Source: CAWBFD01 sp963788115 (GTDB lineage: Bacteria; Actinomycetota; Thermoleophilia; Solirubrobacterales; 70-9). From it: a stretch of DNA of 64,000 bases. The notes below the pieces were generated by a model. That model ran no database searches. It was not told where the DNA came from and was given only the letters and a program-made list of their open reading frames with translations. Made by a program: the position numbers and the translations under genes. Within the stretch, counting starts at the first letter, position 1. Each line of letters starts with the position of its first letter. Where the stretch lies: NCBI GenBank assembly GCA_963788115.1, contig CAWBFD010000004.1:310001-374000 (forward strand), in the 5' to 3' direction. This document shows, one piece after another, positions 51,020-59,887 of this stretch.

Positions 51020-51633
51020 GGAGACAGGGCAGTACCGAGTGAGTCGGCACCCACGAACTTCGGGGTGCCCTCCTCGTAGAAGACATCGAGCTCGGTGATG
51101 GTGAAGCCGGCACCGGTGAGCAGCTGAACGACCGGTCGGGTGAGGTGGCAGCCGCCGAAGACCCGCTGCTGAATCGGCTCCAGGCGATGCTGCCAGCGGC
51201 GTACGCGCTCGTCGGGGGCCAGCCCATGCTCGAGGAAGTGCAGTGTGCCACCGGGCTTTAGCACGCGCCGCACTTCCCGCAGGGCTGCGGCGACGTCAGG
51301 GATGGTGCACAGCGTCCAGGTCGACAAGGCCGAGTCGTAGCTTGAGTCGGCGAAGGGCAGGGACTGGCCGTCCAGGCCGGATCGCTTGACCGGAACACTC
51401 GTCGCACCGAGACGCTTGCCGGCCAGCTTCCAGGCGACGTCGGCCGGCTCGACCGCGGCGACCCGGTCTACGCGGTCCGGATAGAACTGGACGTTGAGCC
51501 CCGAGCCGAAGCCGATCTCGACGACGTCGCCCTCGAGGCCCTCGCAGACCCGACGCCGCAGCGGTTCGACGGCCTTCAACCCGCACGCGACGTCGATGAA
51601 TCGCGGGAGGACATGCTCGCGATAGATGCCCAT
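51016..51633 (-). CDS. Class I SAM-dependent methyltransferase
   Basis: 205 residues. The SAM motif I is VVEIGFGSGLNVQF, followed by AVEPAD, LPFADSSYDSALSTW and EVRRVLKPGGTLHFLEHG, all typical of UbiE/COQ5-like methyltransferases. The substrate is unknown. ATG 51633 gives the family N-terminus (MGIYREHVLPRFIDVACG). Confidence 0.9.
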   Translation of the reverse strand: MGIYREHVLPRFIDVACGLKAVEPLRRRVCEGLEGDVVEIGFGSGLNVQFYPDRVDRVAAVEPADVAWKLAGKRLGATSVPVKRSGLDGQSLPFADSSYDSALSTWTLCTIPDVAAALREVRRVLKPGGTLHFLEHGLAPDERVRRWQHRLEPIQQRVFGGCHLTRPVVQLLTGAGFTITELDVFYEEGTPKFVGADSLGTALSP

Positions 51634-51641
51634 GGCCGACC

Positions 51642-52412
51642 CTACGGCGCTTCTTGCCGCCAGCCACCGGACGCATAACGCGCGAGTCCCTCGAACATCT
51701 CGCCCGTTTGAAGCGTGGCCATACCGTGCCGGTATTCGTTCTGCAGGGCGTCCTCGAGCGAAAGCGGCCACTGCTCGTATGACGCCTGGCGGTCGCTTCT
51801 AAGGGCGGCCTGGGGACGCGCGGCGATCTCCTTCGCCAGCTTCACGGCTTCCGGCAGCGCCTGCCCAGGGGCGACGAGCCGGTTTGCGAGGCCCATTCCC
51901 AACGCCTCCTCACCGCCGACTCCGCGCCCGGTGAGGATCAGGTCGAGGGCGTGGCTGTGCCCGATCAGCCGAGCGAGCCGAATGGTTCCGCCATCCATCA
52001 ACGGTATGCCCCAGCGCCGGCAATAGACGCCGAAAACCGCGTCCTCTGCGGCGACCCGCAGGTCGCACCAGATCGCCAGCTCGAGGCCCCCCGCCACGGC
52101 ATTTCCCTCGACGGCGGCGATCACGGGCTTCCCCAACAGCATTCGCGTGGGGCCGACGGGCCCATCGCCGTCGGCTTCCACCCGACTCGCCCTGGGGGCG
52201 CCGGGCTCCTGCATCGCCTTGAGGTCCGCGCCAGCGCAGAATTTCCCGTCCGCACCGGTCAGCACCGCCACCGCGGCGCCCTCGTCGGCGTCGAAGCGGC
52301 GAAAGGCGTCGGCAAGCGCCTCCGCGGTTGGGCGGTCGATCGCATTGGCAACCTCGGGCCGGTCGATCGTGACGACGGCGGTCGGCCCTTCCGTCTCGTA
52401 ATGGATGGCCAC
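51642..52412 (-). CDS. Enoyl-CoA hydratase/isomerase (crotonase) family protein
   Basis: 256 residues. FCAGADLKAM supplies the first oxyanion-hole residue; the second region is AAVEGNAVAGGLELAIWCDLRVA, which retains a glutamate after GGLEL. A C-terminal helix (FEGLARYASGGWR) closes the fold. The reaction is likely hydration or isomerisation of an acyl-CoA. The start GTG 52412 is 10 bases from a TAGCCT box. The methyltransferase gene follows eight bases later. Confidence 0.9.
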   Translation of the reverse strand: MAIHYETEGPTAVVTIDRPEVANAIDRPTAEALADAFRRFDADEGAAVAVLTGADGKFCAGADLKAMQEPGAPRASRVEADGDGPVGPTRMLLGKPVIAAVEGNAVAGGLELAIWCDLRVAAEDAVFGVYCRRWGIPLMDGGTIRLARLIGHSHALDLILTGRGVGGEEALGMGLANRLVAPGQALPEAVKLAKEIAARPQAALRSDRQASYEQWPLSLEDALQNEYRHGMATLQTGEMFEGLARYASGGWRQEAP

Positions 52413-52422
52413 GGCGCCCGCC

Positions 52423-52428
52423 AGGCTA
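52423..52428 (-). promoter_or_regulatory. -10 element of crotonase-family gene (leaderless type)
   Basis: TAGCCT on the - strand ends 10 bases before GTG 52412; no ribosome binding site is present. Confidence 0.4.
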
Positions 52429-52479
52429 CTCCGGCGCGATGGCCGCGGCGGCGGCGGCCGAGCTCGTCCGGCCCATCCC

Positions 52480-52485
52480 TACGAT
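52480..52485 (+). promoter_or_regulatory. -10 element of MFS gene (leaderless type)
   Basis: TACGAT ends 6 bases before ATG 52492. The identical hexamer and spacing recur before the gene at 63938. Confidence 0.5.
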
Positions 52486-52491
52486 CGAGGC

Positions 52492-53796
52492 ATGGACCAG
52501 ATGCCCCCGGTCGAGCCCCGTTCCTCCGGCGCCCCTGTCGGCGGAGTGCGGATTCTGCGCCCACTGCGAGAGCGCGACTTCGCGCTGCTCTTCGTGGGCA
52601 GCGCCGTCTCGCTGTTCGGCGACGGCGTCTTTCTGGTGGCGATCGCGTGGCAGGCGTACGAGCTCTCCAACGTGCCCACCGCGCTGTCGCTGGTCGGGGT
52701 CGCGTGGACGGCCCCGATGGTTGCTCTGCTCCTGCTCGGGGGCGTGCTCGGAGACCGATTCGACCGCCGTCGCCTGCTGATCGTCTCCGACGTCATCCGC
52801 GCGCTGGCGGTGGCTGCGATCGGCGCGCTGGCGATCGCCGACGTGCTCGAGCTCTGGCACCTGATCGCGCTCGTCGCCGTCTATGGCGCAGGCGAGGCGC
52901 TCTTCGCGCCGTCGTTCCAGGCGATCGTGCCCGACGTCGTGCCGCAGCACCTCCTGGTGCAGGCGAACTCGTTGCAGCAGCTGACCGAGCCGGTGTCGTT
53001 CCGCTTCGTCGGGCCCGCGCTCGGCGGCGCGCTGATCGCTGGTCTTGGGACCGGCAGCGCGTTCCTGATCGATGCCGCGACATTCGCGGTCTCGGTCGCC
53101 TGCGTTTGGCGGATGCGACCTCGCGGCCCGGTGCGTACCGAGGTCCAGGCCTCGATCCGAGCCGAGATCGGCGAGGGGTTCGCCTTTGTTCGCTCCCAGA
53201 CCTGGCTGTGGGCGACGCTTCTGTCCGCGGCGGTCGTGCTCCTGCTCTACATCGGCCCGTTCGAGGTTCTTGTCCCGTACCTGGTCAAGAACGACTACGG
53301 CGGCGGCGCCGGCGGCCTCGGGTTGGTGCTCGGCGCGGCGGGCATCGGGGCGATCGTCTCGGCACTTGCCCTGGGCCAGCGGGGGATGGCCCGGCGCCAC
53401 GTGCTGTGGATGTACCTGGGGTGGGCGGTCTCGGTCGTCTGCCTGGCGGGCTACGCCGTCGTGGCCGAGGTCTGGCAGGCGATGGCGATCTCGTTCGTCT
53501 CCGGGATCGCGCTGACGCTCGCGAACATCACCTGGACAACGCTCATGCACCTCCACGTGCCCACCGAGATGCTCGGCCGGGTGAGCGGCTTCGACTGGCT
53601 GGTCTCGATCGGGCTGACGCCGGTCTCGTTTGCGCTTGCGGGACCGGCGGCCGAGGCGTTCGGGGTGGAGACGACGATGATCGTCTGCGGGATCCTCTCC
53701 TGCGTGGTCACGCTCGCCTTCCTGCTGGTCCCCGGCCTGCGCGACCCCGAGCAGTGGGCAGCCGGCAGGGCGCGGCCGGCGGCTGTCGAGGGATAG
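52492..53796 (+). CDS. MFS transporter (enterobactin-exporter/macrolide-efflux-like)
   Basis: 434 residues with about 12 transmembrane segments. LFVGSAVSLFGDGVFLVAIAWQ, GVLGDRFDRRRLLIVSDVIRA and the AxFxPSxQAIVPD segment (ALFAPSFQAIVPDV) place it in the MFS_3/EntS group. It exports siderophores or macrolides in characterised cases; the substrate is unknown here. The start is ATG 52492. The response regulator gene follows at once on the same strand. Confidence 0.92.
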   Translation: MDQMPPVEPRSSGAPVGGVRILRPLRERDFALLFVGSAVSLFGDGVFLVAIAWQAYELSNVPTALSLVGVAWTAPMVALLLLGGVLGDRFDRRRLLIVSDVIRALAVAAIGALAIADVLELWHLIALVAVYGAGEALFAPSFQAIVPDVVPQHLLVQANSLQQLTEPVSFRFVGPALGGALIAGLGTGSAFLIDAATFAVSVACVWRMRPRGPVRTEVQASIRAEIGEGFAFVRSQTWLWATLLSAAVVLLLYIGPFEVLVPYLVKNDYGGGAGGLGLVLGAAGIGAIVSALALGQRGMARRHVLWMYLGWAVSVVCLAGYAVVAEVWQAMAISFVSGIALTLANITWTTLMHLHVPTEMLGRVSGFDWLVSIGLTPVSFALAGPAAEAFGVETTMIVCGILSCVVTLAFLLVPGLRDPEQWAAGRARPAAVEG

Positions 53797-53816
53797 CCGA
53801 CCTCGCGGCGCGCGAG

Positions 53817-53822
53817 TAGGGT
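53817..53822 (+). promoter_or_regulatory. -10 element of response regulator gene (leaderless type)
   Basis: TAGGGT ends 7 bases before ATG 53830. It favours ATG 53830 over the in-frame GTG at 53821. Confidence 0.4.
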
Positions 53823-53829
53823 GGCGTCG

Positions 53830-54480
53830 ATGAGCGACAGCGGCGACGGCTCGACCGAAGCGATCCGGATCGTCCTCGCCGACGATCACGCGGTGGTTCG
53901 CAGCGCCCTGCGGATGCTGCTCGACGCCGAGCCCGACCTCGAGGTCGTGGCCGAGGCCGGTGACATCGATTCAACCGTGCGCTACCTGCGCGGCCACTGT
54001 CCCGACGTGCTGATCCTCGACCTCAACATGCCCGGCGGGCCGAGTCTCAAGGCGCTGCCCGCCATGCTGGAGGCCTCGCCGGAGACGAGCATCGTGGTCT
54101 TGACCATGCAGAGCGAGCCCGTGTTCGCCCGGGAGGCGATGCAGGCCGGCGTCCGCGGCTACATCCTCAAGGAGGCGGCGGATTCGGAGCTGGTTCAAGC
54201 GGTGCGCTTGGCGGCCGACGGCAGGACCTACCTGCAGCCGGAACTCGGCGCCCAGATCGCCGCTGAGCCGGACGGCCCGCCCGACGACCTCTCCGATCGC
54301 GAGGTCGAGATCCTCAGGCTGATCGCGCTCGGCCACACCAATGCCGAGATCGCCGAGCAGCTCTATCTGAGCGTCCGCACTGTCGAGTCCCATCGCTCGC
54401 ACATCCAGCAGAAGCTCCGGAAGTCGAAGCGCTCCGAGCTGGTCCGCTACGCGCTGGAGCGGGGGCTGCTCGAGGGATAG
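53830..54480 (+). CDS. NarL/LuxR-family response regulator
   Basis: 216 residues. The receiver domain has LADDHAVVRSA, the phospho-acceptor Asp in VLILDLNMPGG and the conserved Lys in YILKEAADSE. The LuxR HTH (DLSDREVEILRLIALGHTNAEIAEQLYL) is at about 155-215. It is probably the partner of the kinase encoded convergently right after it; the two stop codons are 18 bases apart, an unusual orientation for a pair. Confidence 0.93.
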   Translation: MSDSGDGSTEAIRIVLADDHAVVRSALRMLLDAEPDLEVVAEAGDIDSTVRYLRGHCPDVLILDLNMPGGPSLKALPAMLEASPETSIVVLTMQSEPVFAREAMQAGVRGYILKEAADSELVQAVRLAADGRTYLQPELGAQIAAEPDGPPDDLSDREVEILRLIALGHTNAEIAEQLYLSVRTVESHRSHIQQKLRKSKRSELVRYALERGLLEG

Positions 54481-54498
54481 CCAGGGCGCTTCCCGGCC

Positions 54499-56224
54499 TC
54501 AGGCCGAGCGACGCTTGGCGCGTTCGGAATCGGCTCGCTCCACAGGGACCCTCGCTCTGATCTCGGCCCCGGACCCGGGCTCGGAGGCGATCTCCAGCTC
54601 GCCGCCGGCCAGGCTGACGCGCTCGCGCATGCCCAGCAGGCCGAAGCCGGCGTGGCGGCGGGCGGGGTCGAAGCCGACGCCGTCGTCGCGAACGAGCATG
54701 TCGATCTCGTCGCCGTCCTGCCGGACCACGAGCTCGACCCGCTCGGCCCGCGCATGCTTGGCGACGTTGGTGAGCGCCTCCTGGATGACGCCGGTAGATG
54801 GCGCTCTCCAGCTCCGGGTCGAGCCGCTCGTCGCGTTCGTCGAGCTCGAGCTTGACGTTGGCGTCGATGTCGAGCCCGCTCACGGTTGCGTGGTGTTCGC
54901 ACAGGCCCTCGATCGCGGGGGCCAGGCCGAGCTGGTCGAGCGCGGCGGGGCGGAGCTCGGTGATCAGGGCGCGCAGCGCGGCGATCTCCTCTCCCAGCTC
55001 GTGCACGGCCTTGCCGATCGCCCCCCTCACCTCGTCCTCGGCGCCCGTGCGTGCGGCGGAGGAGAGCACCACCCGCAGCGTGGCCAGTCCCTGCAGGGTC
55101 TCGTCGTGGAGCTCGCGCGCCCAACGCCGGCGCTCGCGCTCGGAGGCGGCGATCGAGTGGCGGAGACGCTCCTCCTCCACCGTCTGGGCGGTGGCGATCG
55201 CGGTCGCAGCGCTGGCCGCGAACGCGGTCATCAGCCGCTCGTCGTCGGCATCGAAACCGGGCCCGCCGTCGAGCCGGTCGAATGCGGCGATCACGCCGAG
55301 CGTCTCGCCGCGGAACCGCAGCGGGACCAGGAGGGCGGCGCTGGCGCGCACGCCCAGGTCCTCGGCCGAGATCCCGAGGCGGCTGCCGACGTCCGGCACC
55401 CGCTCCGGCCGCGCCCCGCGCAGGATGCGTCCCCAGGTGGTCCAGCCGGCCGTGAGGCGCTCGCCGAGCGGGTCACGCTCGAGCTCGCCGGCGGTGGCGG
55501 CCACCTCGAGCTCGTCGCGGTCCTCGAGCAGGATTACCACCGAGCGCGCATCGACCAGCGCGCGAGCGCGCTTGACGATCGTTCCCAGGACCCGGTCGAG
55601 CTCGGTCTCACCGCCGACCGCGCGAACGACCTCGGTGGTCGCCTCTAGGCCGCTGACGGCGCGCTCGAGCTCCCGCCGCCGGTCCTGCACCCCGGAGTAT
55701 CGGCGGGCGTTGTCGATTGCGATCGCCGCCCACTCGGCCAGTCTCATCGCCGCCTCCTGGTCCGACGCGTCGAAGGTGCCGCCCGATCCCTCGGTCAGAT
55801 AGAGATTGGCGAAGTGCTCGTCGCCGATCATGATCGGGACCCCGAGGAAGCTCCGCATCGGCGGATGGCCCGCAGGGAACCCGAACGAGCGAGGGTGAGA
55901 GCTCAGGTCGTCCAGGCGCAACGGTCGCGGGTCGTCGATCAGGACGCCGAGCACGCCGCGGCCGGTCGGGAGCTCGCCCAGGGCAGCCCGGGCCTCCGAA
56001 TCGATGCCGTCGGGTATGAACCGGTCCAGTGAGCGGCGCTCGGCGTCGAGGATGCCGATCGCCGCATAGCGAGCCCCGGTCAGCTCCCGCGCCGCCTCGA
56101 GCACCTGCTCGAACACCAGCTCGAGGTCGAGCTGGGAGACCAGCGCGCGGCCGGCCTCCGTCAGCCGACGGACGCGATCAGCATCGGGCGATCGAGCGAC
56201 CCTCTCGGCCGGCTCCCCTTCCAC
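54499..56224 (-). CDS. GAF-domain sensor histidine kinase, interrupted by a one-base frameshift
   Basis: Two GAF domains (about 30-175 and 200-350) precede the HisKA_3 box RRWARELHDETLQGLATL with His373, and LITELRPAALDQLGL. No membrane helix is present, so it is a cytoplasmic sensor like DevS/DosS. At R478 (IYR) the frame turns into antisense-like sequence. The ATPase domain (EALTNVAKHARAERVELVV, then DDGVGFDP and GFGLLGMRERV) continues in another frame to 54499. Removing one base at about 54788-54793 gives a continuous 574-residue kinase. As written, the gene would lack its ATP-binding domain. Confidence 0.9.
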
Positions 56225-56288
56225 AGGTGGAACGGTACCGGGGCTGAACCATCCTCAGCCCGGATGTCGGCATGGGAAGGTGCCCCGC

Positions 56289-57446
56289 TCAGGCCGCCGC
56301 CAGCTCCACCTCGAGCTCGAGCCCATCGACCGGAGGCGTGGGGGCCTGGACCGCCGCCCGGCTCTGAGCCGCGAGATGTGCCGTGAGGTGGCGACCCGCG
56401 ACGCTCGTGGATGGCCACCACAGGCTCAGCAGTGCGGAGTCACCGCTGGCCAGGGTTCCGCGGAGAACCGGCTGAAACGGTGTCGGCTCGAGCGCGGCCC
56501 CCAGGCTCGCCGCGAGATGTTCCGCGGCTGCGTCTGCCTGCGGGCCGGCGAACACTCCCTGCTTCACCGGAAACGTCGTCGCGTCGCCGGCCGCGTAGAC
56601 GGCGTCGAGATCGCGGACGCGTCCGTCAGGCCCGGTGGGAAGGAAGCCGAGCTGATCCGCCGGCAGCCCGTCGACCTCGCGGCCGACCATCCGGGGCAGG
56701 GCGATCGCCCCGGCCACCTCGACGGCGTCCCCGGATCCCAGGGTCAGCGCTCCCTCGGCGAATCGGACCGGCTCCGATCCGGCACGGAGCTCGATCCCAC
56801 GCTCCCGGAGAACCGCCTCGACGGCGGATCCCGCCTCCTCCCCGAACAGCTCCAGCGGATACGTCTCGGACGTGACGACGACAACGCGGCCGTCCCTCGA
56901 CCTCGGCGAGCCCACGCGGTCGGCGACCTGCACCGCCAGCTCGTAGAGCGGCAGCGACCAGCGCATGCCGGCCGGCAGCGCGAGGGCGACGCGATCGAGC
57001 TCGCCGCGCTCGAGCGCCGCGAGGACTTGACGCAGTGCGGGCTCGTCGTCACGGGTCCAGAAGGTGACCGCTCCGGCCACCGCTCTCTCCGCCGTGGCGC
57101 CGTGCGCGATCACCAGCGCGTCGTAGGGGAGCACCGCACCCCGCTTCGTCACCACCTCCTGCTCGGCGACGCGAACCGCGGCGAGCGCGTCGGAGCGGTA
57201 GCGGGCCCCCATCTCTGCGGCGACCGCTTCGAGGTCGAAGCGCGCGGCGGGCCCGGCGCCGAGCGGGGTCCAGCCCGGTCGCGGGCGAAAGACGAAGTCA
57301 CGCCGCGGGGAGATCAGCTCCACGGCCACCCGCCCACGGGCGAGCCTGTCCAGCGCCAGGGCGGTCTCGAGAGCGGCGATACCACCGCCTGAGACCAGCA
57401 CGCGCGCGGTCGAATGCCTCGCCTCGGCCACGTCGCTCGTCAGCAC
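56289..57446 (-). CDS. FAD-dependent NAD(P)/disulphide oxidoreductase-like protein
   Basis: 385 residues. The N-terminal dinucleotide fold VLVSGGGIAALETALAL and the second FAD contact AVYAAGDATTFPV (GD motif) mark the NDH-2/sulfide:quinone reductase-like group. No CxxC redox pair is present, so it is not a classical disulphide reductase. Electron acceptor and substrate are unknown. The start ATG 57446 overlaps the stop of the YbaK-like gene by one base, indicating an operon of two. Confidence 0.87.
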   Translation of the reverse strand: MLTSDVAEARHSTARVLVSGGGIAALETALALDRLARGRVAVELISPRRDFVFRPRPGWTPLGAGPAARFDLEAVAAEMGARYRSDALAAVRVAEQEVVTKRGAVLPYDALVIAHGATAERAVAGAVTFWTRDDEPALRQVLAALERGELDRVALALPAGMRWSLPLYELAVQVADRVGSPRSRDGRVVVVTSETYPLELFGEEAGSAVEAVLRERGIELRAGSEPVRFAEGALTLGSGDAVEVAGAIALPRMVGREVDGLPADQLGFLPTGPDGRVRDLDAVYAAGDATTFPVKQGVFAGPQADAAAEHLAASLGAALEPTPFQPVLRGTLASGDSALLSLWWPSTSVAGRHLTAHLAAQSRAAVQAPTPPVDGLELEVELAAA

Positions 57447-57988
57447 TAGTCCTCGCAGATGTCGGCGACAATCGGGCTCGCCACGTCGACGATTGTCCGG
57501 GGGTCGAGGAAGAGGTGGTGCTCGGCGTGCCCCGAGTGGCAGCTGACCTCCTTGTGCTGGAGTAGGCGCCAGTCGAGCAGATCTGGCGAGGGATAGTGGG
57601 GGCCGATGGGCGGCAGCGAGGCTGCGTCGAAGTCGGGGAACGTCGCTCGCACCTCCGACTCGGTCGCGTGGCGCAGGGTGAGCTCGCCGGCGGCGAGCCT
57701 CGCCTTGCGAAGGTCGAGCCGGCCCACGCTGGGAATCACCGCCATCCGCCAGCCGCCGATGATCCGAAGGGGAACGCCGCGGCAGGTCGGATGGGCGGTG
57801 GCTTCGAACAGGTCGTCGAGGGCCTTCACCGCGCCCTCGAATCGGTGGGGGATGTCGTGAAGCTCGAGGAACTGAGCCAGGAACGCGAGCTTCGGATGGC
57901 CCGTGGCAGCACTGCCCGCGCCGCTGGAATCGCGGTCGTGCTCCCCACCTGGCTCGTGGACCGAATCGCTGTGGACGCTCTCATTCAC
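57446..57988 (-). CDS. YbaK-like protein lacking the catalytic lysine
   Basis: About 180 residues, homologous in layout to the YbaK protein at 12865: MAVIPSVGRLDLRKARLAA, ASLPPIG and VADICED align directly. The HAAKTMVLRD segment with the catalytic Lys is replaced by HPTCRGVPLRI, so a tRNA deacylase role is doubtful. A polar 35-residue N-terminal extension precedes it. GTG 57988 was chosen because GGAGGGG lies at ideal spacing; ATG starts at 58012 and 58072 are weaker. Confidence 0.75.
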   Translation of the reverse strand: MNESVHSDSVHEPGGEHDRDSSGAGSAATGHPKLAFLAQFLELHDIPHRFEGAVKALDDLFEATAHPTCRGVPLRIIGGWRMAVIPSVGRLDLRKARLAAGELTLRHATESEVRATFPDFDAASLPPIGPHYPSPDLLDWRLLQHKEVSCHSGHAEHHLFLDPRTIVDVASPIVADICED

Positions 57989-58218
57989 CCCGGACCCCTC
58001 CGCGGACACCATTTCGGCGCATTCGGGTAAGCCACCGCGCCACCCGACATGGCGCACCGGCGCCCGCACCATACGTTCACCGCGCGGCCGCCTCCATCCG
58101 GGCAAACAGGCAGAGCTGATCCGGGGAAAACACGGACTGGCCCCGGGGCACGTTATCCGACCCGGTGAGTGCATCGCTCGGGCCGGCGCGATCGGTACGA
58201 TCGCGGCCGTCTAGCGAT

Positions 58219-58249
58219 GCAGGACCGCTATCCACACGCTCGGTCCTGC
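58219..58249. promoter_or_regulatory. Hairpin upstream of the MBL hydrolase gene
   Basis: GCAGGACCG (58219-58227) and CGGTCCTGC (58241-58249) form a perfect 9-bp stem 19 bases before the GTG 58269. It could be an operator, or a leader element affecting translation. The 280-base gap holds no other recognisable gene. Confidence 0.4.
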
Positions 58250-58268
58250 GCGTCCTGGTCAGCACCAC

Positions 58269-59036
58269 GTGAGCCCAAACCCGCGGCCGGACCGCGTCAC
58301 CTACATCGGACACGGAAGCGTGCTGCTGGAGCAGGACGGGATCCGGTTGATCACCGACCCGACGCTTCGGCGTCGCATGGGTCACCTGACGCGGCGCGCG
58401 GAGCCGGTCGATCCGGCGCACGCCGAGGCCCTCGACGCGGTCCTGATCTCGCACGTCCACCAGGACCACCTCGATCTGCCATCGCTGTGGCGGCTTCCGA
58501 GCGAGCTGGCGGTCGTGGTGCCGGCGGGGGCGGGGCGGCTCGCCCGCCGGGGGCGGTTCCGTGACGTGCGCGAGCTGGCCGTCGGCGAGTCGACCGCGAT
58601 CGGCTCGCTGACCATCGAGGCGGTGCCCGCCGCGCATCCGGGTCGGCGACCGCCGCTCGGCACTCGAGCCGAGGCCGTCGGCTACACCGTCGCGGGCGCC
58701 ACTCGCACGTACTTCGCGGGCGACACCGACCTGTTCGACGGAATGTCGGAGATCGGCTCATCGCTCGACCTCGCGCTGATCCCGATCGCCGGCTGGGGGC
58801 CGAAGATCGGCACCGGCCATCTCAACCCGGAGACGGCGGCAGAGGCGCTGCGACATCTGCGTCCCAGGATCGCGGTGCCGATTCACTGGGGGACGTTCTT
58901 CCCCATCTACTGGCGCCGCCACCGGCTCCTCGTCGATCCGCCCCACGAGTTCGCTCGCAACGCCGCGGCCACCGCCCCGGAGGTCGAGGTGCGGATCCTG
59001 AAGCCCGGGGAGAGCACCGAGATCGAGGGGGGATGA
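58269..59036 (+). CDS. Metallo-beta-lactamase-fold hydrolase (UlaG/RomA-like)
   Basis: 255 residues. The metal motif is SHVHQDHLD (HxHxDH), with AAHPG, FAGDTDL and the later IHWGTFFPIYW His. The group is close to N-acyl-phosphatidylethanolamine phospholipase D/UlaG-like proteins; the substrate is unknown. The start is GTG 58269. The downstream BrkB gene overlaps by four bases, so the two are co-translated. Confidence 0.9.
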   Translation: MSPNPRPDRVTYIGHGSVLLEQDGIRLITDPTLRRRMGHLTRRAEPVDPAHAEALDAVLISHVHQDHLDLPSLWRLPSELAVVVPAGAGRLARRGRFRDVRELAVGESTAIGSLTIEAVPAAHPGRRPPLGTRAEAVGYTVAGATRTYFAGDTDLFDGMSEIGSSLDLALIPIAGWGPKIGTGHLNPETAAEALRHLRPRIAVPIHWGTFFPIYWRRHRLLVDPPHEFARNAAATAPEVEVRILKPGESTEIEGG

Positions 59037-59887
59037 GGCGACCCGGTCGCGAGGACCTGGAGCGCTGGTGGGGGCTGCTCTACCGCACCGCCAACCGCTT
59101 CCTCGATCACAACCTGGTCGACTGGGGCGGAGCGCTGACCTTCTATCTGGTGCTCTCGCTGGTTCCGACGCTCGTGATCCTGATCGCACTTCTGGGGGTC
59201 CTGGGCAACTCGGTGACCCAGCCGGTGCTTGACAACATCAGCGAGCTCAGCCCGGGCGCGCCGAAGACCGTCGTGCAGGACGGGGTCACCGAGTTGACCT
59301 CGAATCAGGGAACCGCGGGGGTCGCCCTCCTGATCGGGGTCGTCGCCACCCTCTGGACCGGGTCGGGCTACGTGGGCAGCTTCCTCAGGGGCGTCAACGT
59401 GATCGCCGATGTGCATGAGCGGACGCCGTTCTGGAAGCGACGGCCGCTGCAGATGGCGATCACCGTCGGACTGATCCTGATGCTGGCGGTGTGCTCGCTG
59501 GCCGTGGTGATCACCGGGCCGCTGGCGCGGGACGTGGCGCACGCGATCGGCCTGGACGACATCGTCGACCTCTGGGACCTGCTCAAGTGGCCAGTGATCG
59601 TCGTCGTGGTGATGGTCCTGTTCGCGCTCCTCTACTGGTCGGCCCCGCCGTTTCGCGCGCACGGCTTTCGGCTGCTCACCGCAGGCAGCATCGTCGCCGG
59701 CGTGATCTGGGGCCTGGCCTCGGCCGGGTTCGGGATCTACGTCGCCAACTTCGACAGCTACAACAAGACCTACGGCAGCCTCGCCGGGCTGGTGATCTTC
59801 TTGGTCTGGCTCTGGCTCAGCAACATGGCGCTGCTCTACGGCGCCGAGCTCAACGCCGAGTTGGATCGCGAGCGGACAGCGGACTAG
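59033..59887 (+). CDS. YihY/BrkB-family membrane protein
   Basis: 284 residues with six transmembrane helices. DHNLVDWGGALTFYLVLSLVPTLV at the N-terminus and TYGSLAGLVIFLVWLWLSNMALLYGAELNAEL at the C-terminus are the family signatures. The exact function is unknown; members were once thought to be RNase BN. The start ATG 59033 overlaps the MBL gene stop (ATGA), and the end overlaps the convergent osmC-like gene by four bases through a shared CTAG. Confidence 0.93.
   Translation: MRRPGREDLERWWGLLYRTANRFLDHNLVDWGGALTFYLVLSLVPTLVILIALLGVLGNSVTQPVLDNISELSPGAPKTVVQDGVTELTSNQGTAGVALLIGVVATLWTGSGYVGSFLRGVNVIADVHERTPFWKRRPLQMAITVGLILMLAVCSLAVVITGPLARDVAHAIGLDDIVDLWDLLKWPVIVVVVMVLFALLYWSAPPFRAHGFRLLTAGSIVAGVIWGLASAGFGIYVANFDSYNKTYGSLAGLVIFLVWLWLSNMALLYGAELNAELDRERTAD

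Noticed and set aside
52426..53889. 487-residue - strand frame opposite the MFS gene
   Set aside because: Asp/Arg/His-rich antisense frame with no recognisable fold; the + frame has a full MFS signature.
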